A DNA stretch of 24,147 bases, from positions 1-24,147 of the forward strand of contig LUCW03000697.1 in assembly GCA_001586965.3 (NCBI GenBank). The letters run 5' to 3'. The notes below the pieces were generated by a model. The model saw only the letters and a list, made by a program, of their open reading frames with translations, was not told the DNA's origin and did not search any database. The DNA comes from Sphaeroforma sirkka (Eukaryota; Opisthokonta; Ichthyosporea; Ichthyophonida). The stretch's first letter is position 1. The number at the start of each line of letters is the position of its first letter. Shown here piece by piece: positions 1-9,600 of the stretch. The position numbers were made by a program, and so were the translations under genes.

Positions 1-1
1 T

Positions 2-170
2 TTAGCAAATTACCTCCACGAACATCTGCCTAATTTCGCGAACACGGTTGCACCCTTGCGCGAATTTTGCAAACTCAAACCAAAGGAGTTGATAGGTGAT
101 CGTTGGGAGGAGAGATATGCACAGGCGTGGCAGGCAATGTGAAAAGACGCAGTGGTGAATGCTGTGGCGT
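2..170 (+). pseudogene. Gypsy pol: RT-RNase H connection
   Basis: The segment reads as the tether between reverse transcriptase and RNase H. It begins with LANYLHEHLPNF and contains VAPLRE and a GDRWEERYAQAWQAM-type stretch, the usual 'pL..L...W...c..AF' pattern of Gypsy pol after the RT thumb. The same stretch, with the same spacing, is recognisable in the right-hand copy at about 22950-23095. It is part of a fossil element and has no independent function. Confidence 0.75.
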
Positions 171-184
171 TACACTTTCCGGTC

Positions 185-555
185 GACGGCATTCCTCTGA
201 ACTTGGAAACCGACGCTAGCGATTACGGTTTAGGGGGCGCGCTATTCAATGGGTCAACGGTAAGAAACATTACTTAATGTTCTTTAGTAAGACTCTGAAC
301 CATGCGCAACAGAACTACGCCACACCTATGAAGGAGTTACTGGCATTGGTATATGGACTGACACATTTCAGGGAATACTTGGATGGGCAACGGTTTGCGG
401 TCTTCACGGACCACAAGGCCCTTGTATATATGAACACACAGCTCAAGCTTAATCCGATGCTTCAGAGATGGCATCATATCATCGCGCCATTCAACTTTAC
501 CATATCGCATATACCAGGAGAGTCAAATGTGCTCCCGGACATGTTAAAGTAGAGT
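185..555 (+). pseudogene. Gypsy pol: RNase H domain
   Basis: This RNase H of the Ty3/Gypsy type would degrade the RNA strand of the RNA:DNA hybrid during reverse transcription. Visible family motifs are TDASDYGLGGAL near 209-244, FFSKTLN..Q.NY at about 280-318 with KELLALVYGLTHFREYL just after it, FTDHKAL at about 402-422 and a SHIPGESNVLPD-type end near 510-541. The acidic residues of TDAS, KELLA and TDHK are the usual catalytic set. The domain is closely matched by the right-hand copy at about 23150-23500. It lies immediately upstream of the methyltransferase-like module. Confidence 0.88.
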
Positions 556-589
556 ACACGAGAGGGACAGCGGAGCAGGACGAACTCGA

Positions 590-1110
590 AATAATGTATA
601 CCGACGGCTGGCAGTTATTCCCTAGTTACTTTGAACAAGCGCAACAACACTTTGGACCGAATGACATAGATGTATTTGCGGACCCAACCAACGCTCAGCT
701 TCCTCGGTTCTGGACGAAGGATGATGGGGAAGGAGCGTTTGCCCACGACTGGTCGATAGTCGATGGATGGATGAACCCGCCTTGGGGACAGATACACAGG
801 ATGTTACGCAAGATACGAGCCGACGGCGCACGGGCCATTGTGCAGTATGTCTACCATGGGTACCAAGAGCACCATGGTTCGACCTGTTCAAGCAGTTATT
901 GCAGACAGAACCGGTGCTGGTACCACGGACACCACACACGTTCCTCAAGTACGCTAAGTACGCATGTGGGAAGACACCATGGGGTCATACCGTAGTAGCA
1001 CGGGTGGGTCCTCCCAATGGATTCAAACTGGACCCGCTGTTTTCACAGCGACTTGGTTTTGCAGAACCAAAGCATACAAAATATGTCATGTGCTTAGACA
1101 CAGCGCGAGA
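590..1110 (+). pseudogene. Methyltransferase-like NPPW module in Gypsy pol
   Basis: This extra module lies between RNase H and integrase, where most Gypsy elements have only a linker. Seen directly: IDVFADP near 664-690, LPRFWT about ten residues on, a W and then WMNPPWG with NPPW at 774-785, IHRMLRKIRADGARAIV after it, and further on PWFDLFKQLL, TPWGHTVVARVG and RLGFAEP. The DVFA...LPRF...W...NPPW...ML.K pattern followed by a PWF..L block resembles the domain next to the RT of DIRS-type retrotransposons, often described as Dam (N6-adenine methyltransferase)-like; NPPW would correspond to the DPPY/NPPY catalytic motif. Whether it ever methylated DNA cannot be told here, and no clear SAM-binding FxGxG loop is visible. 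The same module recurs at about 23560-24030. Confidence 0.65.
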
Positions 1111-1174
1111 AATCTCAGTGGCACTGGCAGATGCAGAGGGTCAACCGGCGTTTGCACAAGCGAGTCCGGCGGAG

Positions 1175-1860
1175 AAACAGCGTCGTACGCAACTCACGCA
1201 AGCGCAACACGAACAAGGACATCATGGGGCGGCGGACACAGTCCAACAACTTCGTCAGAACGGTCACGTTTGGCCAGGGGGCACTTGAGTTAGCCACAGA
1301 AGTTAAGCGGCAATGTGGCACATGTTTGGGACAGGACACACTTCGTAAAGGTTTCCACCCGATGATTAGCATCGATGCACGCTACCCGTGGGACCATATT
1401 CAAGTGGACTACATCCCGATGCCACTGGAGTCAGACGCAAGAACAATTATATTCTTCACGTCTTAGACATCGCCACAGGCTATTCTATCCTTCGAGCCAC
1501 ACCGGACAAGACAAAGGAAACCACGACACAGACACTCATAGAGATTTTTTGGCGAACATGGTTTCCCCGTAAAATCAAACAGACATGGGGAAGGAGTTCA
1601 CCAACAAGTTAGTGGAGCTTCTGGTCCAGGAAGTGGGGATGCTACATAAGGTGTCTCCACCATATCGACCCCAAGTGCTGGGCGCGGCAGAACGACGTCA
1701 CAAGGAGATTACACGTTCTATTCGACAATGCTGTGAGGCAGTTCCCCTTCGATGGGACGAACGCCTTCCGTTTACGATGCTATACCAGAACCTTCGGATA
1801 TCCGTCGCCATAAGAGTGCACCGTTTAGCGTGTACTTTGGCCGCCGCCATGTTCCGTTCG
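1175..1860 (+). pseudogene. Gypsy pol: integrase zinc finger and DDE core
   Basis: This is the integrase, which inserts the cDNA into chromosomes. The N-terminal HHCC zinc-binding part shows HEQGHHGAADTVQQL with H-x3-H at about 1208-1222, and C-x2-C (CGTC) at 1314-1325. The catalytic core shows all three acidic positions in family context: D in YPWDHIQVDYIP (1407-1409), D in QTDMGKEFTN (1582-1584), and E in VLGAAERRHKEI (1690-1692). The catalytic-triad sequence is therefore still legible even though the element as a whole is broken. It continues into the GPY module and chromodomain downstream. Confidence 0.88.
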
Positions 1861-1889
1861 CCGATTTCACGGACGAGTTACCGGATTCT

Positions 1890-2262
1890 CAGCCGATGAC
1901 GAATGACACCTGGGCACAACGATTAGACCAGTTACAGGACACTATATTGCCGACCCTCCACCACATTACCAAGAAGTATACAGGCAAGCTTACGACGACA
2001 TTTGACCGCCTGCATGCTCACGACTTGGTACATTTCGACGAAGGAGATGTGGTCATGGTACGATCAGAAGGCCGAACAACGAAGGCTATGCGGCCATTGT
2101 TTGGACCATATGTAGTCAAAGCTAGACACGGCCAACGCTACGAGTTAGCGAACAAGGATGGTTCCGCCCCACCAGAATTCAAGACCAAACCGGTACGGGT
2201 GGAACTCCTCCGTTTAGTGCATAGACGCACAGACCCACCAATTAACGAAGACTTATGGACCG
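1890..2262 (+). pseudogene. Gypsy integrase C-terminal region with GPY module
   Basis: The C-terminal part of integrase would bind DNA and assist multimerisation. A DVVMVRSEGRTTKAM stretch is followed by RPLFGPYVVKARHGQRYEL, with G-P-Y at 2103-2111. This is the GPY/F module known from Gypsy and gammaretroviral integrases. The following KPVRVELLRLV resembles the usual 'hvd.LkpY' strand after GPY. It lies directly upstream of the chromodomain, as in other chromoviruses. Confidence 0.8.
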
Positions 2263-2270
2263 AAGGAGGG

Positions 2271-2415
2271 GTGGAGTTTCGCCATATTATCACACATCGT
2301 ACGAATGATGAGACGGGGAAATTAGAATACCTGGTGAGATGGCGAGAAGGCGAACCAACGTGGGAAACAGCAGAAGCTTTTGATGATGCCAACGATATCG
2401 CGGCCTACCACAAAG
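2271..2415 (+). pseudogene. Chromodomain at integrase C-terminus
   Basis: This is a chromodomain (histone methyl-lysine reader) at the end of pol. It opens with VEFRHIITHRT and continues through EYLVRWREGEPTWETAEAF, which matches the classic chromodomain pattern Y-L-V-(K/R)-W...(T/S)-W-E-P/A-x-x-(N/F). The aromatic residues of the methyl-lysine cage (Y/W of YLVRW and the W of TWE) are present. In chromoviruses this domain steers integration toward heterochromatin carrying particular histone marks. That fits the satellite-rich surroundings, but targeting here is inference. A basic tail (KASQTRTRKRQR) follows. Confidence 0.9.
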
Positions 2416-2493
2416 CTTCGCAGACACGGACACGTAAGCGCCAACGTGCACAAAGTCTAATACTTTATCTTCAATATAACTTTGTTCTCGGAT

Positions 2494-2932
2494 ATCGAGC
2501 TCAAGCTCTGGAGCATAAACCAGCAACTCTGCTCCCAGTATAAACCAGCCACTCGAGCTCTTGAGTATAAAAAGCAGCGACTCTGGCTCCCAGTATAAAC
2601 CAGCAACTCTAGCTCCCAGTATAAACCAGCCTCTCGAGCTCTTGGTATAAAAGCAGCGACTGAGCTCCCGAGTATAAAAAGCAGCAGCGACTAAACCAGC
2701 CTCTCGAGCTCTTGAGTATAAAAGCCAGCTGGCTCTGGCTCCCAGTATAAACCAGCCTCTCGAGCTCTTGGTATAAAAAAGCAGCGACTCTAGCTCCCAG
2801 TATAAACCAGCCACTCGAGCTCGCGAGAATAAACCTCAGTTAGCACTCGAGCTCGCGAGGGAAAATCGTCAGCGGCTCAAGCTCGCGAGGTTAAATGAGC
2901 CACTCTTGCTTCGGAGTATAACACAGCGAAAT
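2494..2932 (+). repeat. Minisatellite A (TATAAA-bearing, ~28-30 bp units)
   Basis: About fifteen imperfect tandem units lie in the 3' non-coding tail of the left Gypsy element. The shared module is an AGCTC-centred block such as CTCGAGCTCTTGAG or TCTGGCTCCCAG, then TATAAA, then CCAGC or GCAGCGACT. Units vary in length and alternate between CTCGAGCTC and CTCTGGCTCC types. The last units (from about 2815) carry CTCGAGCTCGCGAG with a degenerated TATAAA. The CTCGAGCTC..GAG part can fold on itself. An open frame runs through it on the minus strand but only as an effect of the repeat. Confidence 0.9.
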
Positions 2933-3126
2933 CAATCAAACAACTCCTTGGGCATTGTTTTGAAACAGCGGGTTAATGGTTTGCACGGTTTCTGCCACTG
3001 GCAGTTTTTCTCCGACACAAATACAGTCCTATATTGTACTTGCCAAACTCCTATATGCTGACACAGATGAACAGTAGCTTCAAGAATTCAAACACGACGG
3101 GTCGCTCGAGACGTACACATCGGGTC
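2933..3126. other. Unique spacer between two minisatellite blocks
   Basis: This is 3' non-coding sequence of the left element lying between the two related minisatellites. I see no open frame, RNA gene or repeat in it. It contains a short self-complementary stretch near 2993-3005 (TGCCACTGGCA). Confidence 0.5.
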
Positions 3127-3294
3127 CTCTAGCTCTCTGAGGTAAAATGCCAGCACAATGCTCTAGCTCTCTGAGGATAAATGCCAGCACAATGCTCTAG
3201 CTCTCGAGGATAAATGCCAGCACAATGCTCTAGCTCTCGAGGATAAATGCCAGCACAATGCTCTAGCTCTCGAGGATAATGCCAGCACATAAGG
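3127..3294 (+). repeat. Minisatellite B (~32-34 bp units, related to A)
   Basis: Five tandem units have the form CTCTAGCTCTCGAGGATAAA followed by TGCCAGCACAATG. The first two units read CTCTCTGAGG in place of CTCTCGAGG, and the first has GTAAAA for GATAAA. The units are much closer to each other than those of block A, so this block expanded more recently. The order AGCTC, CGAG, ATAAA, CCAGC is the same as in block A, so both derive from one module. It lies just upstream of the G-run and LTR-like start. Confidence 0.9.
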
Positions 3295-3349
3295 TACTAT
3301 GCTATTCTTATCATCTCTGAAACTGGCACACTGCTTTGTTCAGTGCTTC

Positions 3350-3364
3350 AGTTTGGGGGGGGGT
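3350..3364 (+). other. Polypurine-tract-like G-run
   Basis: A run of nine G (3355-3363) preceded by AGTTT is followed at once by TGTGGTCAG. In LTR retrotransposons a purine tract directly abuts the 3' LTR, which starts with TG, and primes plus-strand DNA. Its place after the 3' non-coding tail of the left element fits. The composition (almost only G) is unusual for a PPT, so this remains a good guess and not a proof. Confidence 0.5.
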
Positions 3365-3610
3365 TGTGGTCAGAATACAAGTACTTATATTTATTTGATT
3401 ATTTTAGGTTTATTACAAGTTTTACAGTTTATCAGAATAATCTGATAAACTGGGTTTTTAAGGGTTTTGCTGGTTTTACAGCACATGACTAATGACTCAT
3501 TTAAGAGTCAGTCATTTTAGGATTACTGTTTATAATTACTAATAAATGAACAACGTCCCCTCCTGAGGAGGAGAACGTTGAGATACAGTTATCTCGCGTA
3601 TACTTACTAC
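3365..3610 (+). mobile_element. LTR-like segment at the left edge of the satellite
   Basis: This segment begins TGTGGTCAGAATACAAG right after the G-run, as a 3' LTR would. It is AT-rich and holds three hairpin-forming stretches: an 11-bp perfect inverted repeat at about 3426-3453, a TGACTC/GAGTCA pair near 3492-3510, and CAACGT...ACGTTG around CCTCCT/AGGAGG at about 3550-3579. The sequence runs into the satellite at about 3611, so no clean LTR end is visible here. Its first 22 bases return in inverted form beyond the far end of the satellite. It may be the beginning of an LTR interrupted by the array, or the left end of a terminal-inverted-repeat element. Confidence 0.45.
3366..3387 (+). repeat. 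Left arm of array-flanking inverted repeat
   Basis: The arm reads GTGGTC, AGAA, TACAA, G, TACTTA. The right arm at 17145-17162, reverse-complemented, reads GTGGTCTACAAATACTTA. Seventeen of eighteen bases match once a 4-base gap is allowed. The two arms face inward and enclose the whole satellite. Confidence 0.6.
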
Positions 3611-6600
3611 AAGAGTTATGGTACGGTCATAGTATTAGTGTTATGGTACGGTCATAGTATTAGAGTTATGGTACGGTCATAGTATTAGAGTTATGGTAGG
3701 GTCATAGTATTAGAGTTATGGTAGGGTCATAGTATTAGAGTTATGGTAGGGTCATAGTATTAGAGTTATGGTACGGTCATAGTATTAGAGTTATGGTAGG
3801 GTCATAGTATTAGAGTTATGGTACGGTCATAGTATTAGAGAGTTATGGTACTGTCATAGTATTAGAGTTATGGTACGGTCATAGTATTAGAGTTATGGTA
3901 GGGTCATAGTATTAGAGTTATGGTAGGGTCATAGTATTAGAGTTATGGTACGGTCATAGTATTAGAGTTATGGTAGGGTCATCGTATTAGAGTTATGGTA
4001 CGGTCATAGTAATAGTTATGGTACGGTCATAGTATTAGAGTTATGGTAGGGTCATAGTATTAGAGTTATGGTACGGTCATAGTATTAGAGTTATGGTAGG
4101 GTCATCAGTATTAGAGTTATGGTAGGGTCATAGTATTAGAGTTATGGTAGGGTCATAGTATTAGAGTTATGGTAGGGTCATAGTATTATTAGAGTTATGG
4201 TACAGGGTCATAGTATTAGAGAGTTATGGTAGAGGTCATAGTATTAGAGTTATGGTAGGGTCATAGTATTAGAGTTATGGTAGGGTCATAGTATTAGAGT
4301 TATGGTAGGGTCATAGTATTAGAGTTATGGTAGGGTCATAGTATTAGAGTTATGGTAGGGTCATGTATTAGAGTTATGGTAGGTCATAGTATTAGAGTTA
4401 TGGTAGGGTCATAGTATTAGAGTTATGGTAGGGTCATAGTATTAGAGTTATGGTAGAGGTCATAGTATTAGAGTTATGGTAGGGTCATAGTATTAGAGTT
4501 ATGGTAGGGTCATAGTATTAGAGTTATGGTAGGGTCATAGTATTAGAGTTATGGTAGGAAGGTCATAGTATTAGAGTTATGGTAGGGTCATAGTATTAGA
4601 GTTATGGTAGGGTCATAGTATTAGAGTTATGGTAGGGTCATAGTAATAGAGTTATGGTAGGGTCATATTAATAGAGTTATGGTAGGGTCATAGTATTAGA
4701 GTTATGGTAGGGTCATAGTATTAGAGTTATGGTAGGGTCATAGTATTAGAGTTATGGTAGGGTCATAGTATTAGAGTTATGGTAGGGTCATAGTATTAGA
4801 GTTATGGTAGGGTCATAGTATTAGAGTTATGGTAGAGGTCATAGTATTAGAGTTATGGTAGGTCATAGTATTAGAGTTATGGTAGGGTCATAGTATTAGA
4901 GTTATGGTAGGGTCATAGTATTAGAGTTATGGTAGAGGTCATAGTATTAGAGTTATGGTAGGGGTCATAGTATTAGAGAGTTATGGTAGGGTCATAGTAT
5001 AGAGTTATGGTAGGGTCATAGTATTAGAGTTATGGTAGGGTCATAGTATTAGAGTTATGGTAGGGTCATAGTATTAGAGTTATGGTAGGGTCATAGTATT
5101 AGTATTATGGTAGGGAGTTATAGAGTTATGGTAGGGTCATAGTATTAGAGTTTATGGTAGAGGTCATAGTATTAGAGTTATGGTAGGGTCATAGTATTAG
5201 AGTTATGGTAGGGTCATAGTATTAGAGTTATGGTAGAGGTCATAGTATTAGAGTTATGGTACGGTCATAGTATTAGAGTTATGGTACGGTCATAGTATTA
5301 GAGTTATGGTACGGTCATAGTATTAGAGTTATGGTAGGGTCATAGTATTAGAGTTATGGTAGGGTCATAGTATTAGAGTTATGGTAGGGTCATAGTATTA
5401 GAGTTATGGTAGGGTCATAGTATTAGAGTTATGGTACGGTCATAGTATTAGATGGTACGGTTATGGTAGGGTCATAGTATTAGAGTTATGGTAGGGTCAT
5501 AGTATTAGAGTTATGGTAGGGTCATAGTATTAGAGTTATGGTAGGGTCAAAGTATTAGAGTTATAGTAGGGTCATCGTATTAGAGTTATGGTAGGGTCAT
5601 AGTATTAGAGTTATGGTAGGGTCATAGTATTAGAGTTATGGTAGGGTCATAGTATTAGAGTTATGGTATGGTAGTATTAGAAGTCATAGTATTAGAGTTA
5701 TGGTAGGGTCATAGTATTTAGAGTTATGGTAGGGTCATAGTATTAGAGTTATGGTAGGGTCATAGTATTAGAGTTATGGTAGGGTCATAGTATTAGAGTT
5801 ATGGTAGGGTCATAGTATTAGAGAGTTATGGTAGGGTCATAGTATTAGAGTTAGAGTTATTAGAGTTATGGTAGGGTCATAGTATTAGAGTTATGGTAGG
5901 GTCATAGTATTAGAGTTATGGTAGGGTCATAGTATTAGAGTTATGGTAGGGTCATAGTATTAGAGTTATGGTAGGGTCATAGTATTAGAGTTATGGTAGG
6001 GTCATAGTATTAGAGTTATGGTAGGGTCATCATAGTAGAGTTATGGTAGGGTCATAGTATTAGAGTTATGGTAGGGTCATAGTATTAGAGTTATGGTAGG
6101 GTCATAGTATTAGAGTTATGGTAGGGTCATAGTATTAGAGTTATGGTAGGAGTCATAGTATTAGAAGTTATAGTAGAGTCATAGTATTAGAGTTAGAGTT
6201 ATGGTAGGGTCATAGTATTAGAGTTATGGTAGGGTCATAGTATTTAGAGTTATGGTAGGGTCATAGTATTAGAGTTATGGTAGGGTCATAGTATTAGAGT
6301 TATGGTAGGGTCATAGTATTAGAGTTATGGTAGGGTCATAGTATTAGAGTTATGGTAGGGTCATAGTTATGGTAGGGTCATAGTATTAGAGTTATGGTAG
6401 GGTCATAGTATTAGAGTTATGGTAGGGTCATAGTATTAGAGTTATGGTAGGGTCATAGTATTAGAGTTATGGTAGGGTCATAGTATTAGAGTTATGGTAG
6501 GGTCATAGTATTAGAGTTATGGTAGGGTCATAGTATTAGTTAGTTTATGGTAGGGTCATAGTATTAGAGTTATGGTAGGGTCATAGTATTAGAGTTATGG

Positions 6601-9600
6601 TAGGGTCATAGTATTAGAGTTATGGTAGGGTCATAGTATTAGAGTTATGGTAGGGTCATAGTATTAGAGTTATGGTAGGGTCATAGTATTAGAGTTATGG
6701 TAGGGTCATAGTATTAGAGTTATGGTAGGGTCATAGTATTAGAGTTATGGTAGGGTCATAGTATTAGAGTTATGGTAGGGTCATAGTATTAGAGTTATGG
6801 TAGGGTCATAGTATTAGAGTTATGGTAGAGGTCATAGTATTAGAGTTATGGTAGGGTCATAGTATTAGAGTTATGGTAGGGTCATAGTATTAGAGTTATG
6901 GTAGGGTCATAGTATTAGAGTTATGGTACGGTCATAGTATTAGAGTTATGGTAGGGTCATAGTATTAGAGTTATGGTAGGGTCATAGTATTAGAGTTATG
7001 GTAGGGTCATAGTATTAGAGAGTTATGGTAGGGTCATAGTATTAGAGTTATGGTAGGGTCATAGTATTAGAGTTATGGTAGGGTCATAGTATTAGAGTTA
7101 TGGTAGGGTCATAGTATTAGAGTTATGGTAGGGTCATAGTATTAGAGTTATGGTAGGGTCATAGTATTAGAGTTATGGTAGGGTCATAGTATTAGAGTTA
7201 TGGTAGGTCATAGTATTAGAGTTATGGTAGGGTCATAGTATTAGAGTTATGGTAGGGTCATAGTATTAGAGTTATGGTAGGGTCATAGTATTAGAGTTAT
7301 GGTAGGGTCATAGTATTAGAGTTATGGTAGGGTCATAGTATTAGAGTTATGGTAGGGTCATAGTATTAGAGTTATGGTAGGGTCATAGTATTAGAGTTAT
7401 GGTAGGGTCATAGTATTAGAGTTATGGTAGGGTCATAGTATTAGAGTTATGGTAGGGTCATAGTATTAGAGTTATGGTACGGTCATAGTAGAGTTATGGT
7501 AGGGTCATAGTATTAGAGTTATGGTAGGGTCATAGTATTAGAGTTATGGTAGAGGTCATAGTATTAGAGTTATGGTAGGGTCATAGTATTAGAGTTATGG
7601 TAGAGGTCATAGTATTAGAGTTATGGTAGGGTCATAGTATTAGAGTTATGGTAGGGTCATAGTATTAGAGTTATGGTAGGGTCATAGTATTAGAGTTATG
7701 GTAGGGTCATAGTATTAGAGTTATGGTAGGGTCATAGTATTAGAGTTATGGTAGGGTCATAGTATTAGAGTTATGGTAGGGTCATAGTATTAGAGTTATG
7801 GTAGGGTCATAGTATTAGAGTTATGGTAGGAGGTCATAGTATTAGAGTTATGGTAGGGTCATAGTATTAGAGTTATGGTAGGGTCATAGTATTAGAGTTA
7901 TGGTAGGGTCATAGTATTAGAGAGTTATGGTAGGGTCATAGTATTAGGTTATGGTAGGGTCATAGTATTATTAGTAGGGTCATAGTATTAGAGTTATGGG
8001 TCATAGTATTAGAGTTATGGTAGGGTCATAGTATTAGAGTTATGGTAGGGTCATAGTATTAGAGTTATGGTAGGGTCATAGTATTAGAGTTATGGTAGGG
8101 TCATAGTATTAGAGTTATGGTACGGTCATAGTATTAGAGTTATGGTACGGTCATAGTATTAGAGTTATGGTAGGGTCATAGTATTAGAGTTATGGTAGGG
8201 TCATAGTATTAGAGTTATGGTAGGGTCATAGTATTAGAGTTATGGTAGGGTCATAGTATTAGAGTTATGGTAGGGTCATAGTATTAGAGTTATGGTAGGG
8301 TCATAGTATTAGAGTTATGGTAGGGTCATAGTATTAGAGTTATGGTAGGGTCATAGTATTAGAGTTATGGTAGGGTCATAGTATTAGAGTTATGGTAGGG
8401 TCATAGTATTAGAGTTATGGTAGGGTCATAGTATTAGAGTTATGGTAGGGTCATAGTATTAGAGTTATGGTAGGGTCATAGTATTAGAGTTATGGTAGGG
8501 TCATAGTATTAGAGTTATGGTAGGGTCATAGTATTAGAGTTATGGTAGGGTCATAGTATTAGAGTTATGGTAGGGTCATAGTATTAGAGTTATGGTACGG
8601 TCATAGTATTAGAGTTATGGTAGGGTCATAGTATTAGAGTTATGGTAGGGTCATAGTATTAGAGTTATGGTAGGGTCATAGTATTAGAGTTATGGTAGGG
8701 TCATAGTATTAGAGTTATGGTAGGGTCATAGTATTAGAGTTATGGTAGGGTCATAGTATTAGAGTTATGGTAGGGTCATAGTATTAGAGTTATGGTAGAG
8801 GTCATAGTATTAGAGTTATGGTAGGGTCATAGTATTAGAGTTATGGTAGGGTCATAGTATTAGAGTTATGGTAGGGTCATAGTATTAGAGTTATGGTAGG
8901 GTCATAGTATTAGAGTTATGGTAGGGTCATAGTATTAGAGTTATGGTAGGGTCATAGTATTAGAGTTATGGTAGGGTCATCGTATTAGAGTTATTATAGT
9001 AGGTCATTAGTATCATAGTATTAGAAGTTATGGTAGGTCATAGTATTAGAGTTATGGTAGGGTCATAGTATTAGAGTTATGGTAGGGTCATAGTATTAGA
9101 GTTATGGTAGGGTCATAGTATTAGAGTTATGGTAGGGTCATAGTATTAGAGTTATGGTAGGGTCATAGTATTTAGAGTTATGGTAGGGTCATAGTATTAG
9201 AGTTATGGTAGGGTCATAGTATTAGAGTTATGGTAGGGTCATAGTATTAGAGTTATGGTAGGGTCATAGTATTAGAGTTATGGTAGGGTCATAGTATTAG
9301 AGTTATGGTAGGGTCATAGTATTAGAGTTATGGTAGGGTCATAGTATTAGAGTTATGGTAGGGTCATCGTATTAGAGTTATGGTAGGGTCATAGTATTAG
9401 AGTTATGGTAGGGTCATAGTATTAGAGTTATGGTAGGGTCATAGTATTATTAGAGTTATGGTAGGGTCATAGTATTAGAGTTATGGTAGGGTCATAGTAT
9501 TAGAGTTATGGTAGGTCATAGTATTCGAGTTATGGTACGGTCATAGTATTAGAGTTATGGTAGGGTCATAGTATTAGAGTTATGGTAGGGTCATAGTATT

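Larger units (their letters stand above)
1..3363 (+). mobile_element. Ty3/Gypsy chromovirus, 3' part (fossil)
   Basis: This is the 3' portion of an LTR retrotransposon; the 5' part lies outside the window. Order seen: RT-RNase H connection, RNase H, a methyltransferase-like NPPW module, integrase with HHCC finger, DDE core and GPY module, a chromodomain, then a 3' non-coding tail with two minisatellite blocks and a G-run resembling a polypurine tract. The order RT-RNase H-integrase defines Ty3/Gypsy, and the integrase-fused chromodomain defines chromoviruses. The pol region is broken in several places, so it is a fossil. A related copy lies at the right end of the window in the same orientation. 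Over the shared RNase H region the two agree at roughly three quarters to four fifths of bases by eye, so they are not recent sister copies. Confidence 0.93.

Noticed and set aside
2290-2814. 174-residue minus-strand open frame with repeated SSRGWFILGAR-like peptides
   Set aside because: It runs antisense over the chromodomain and minisatellite A. The peptide repeat is only the translation of the DNA repeat, and no family is recognisable.
2494-2932. Series of TATA-box promoters
   Set aside because: TATAAA recurs because it is part of the tandem unit. Without transcription data each copy is just a repeat component.
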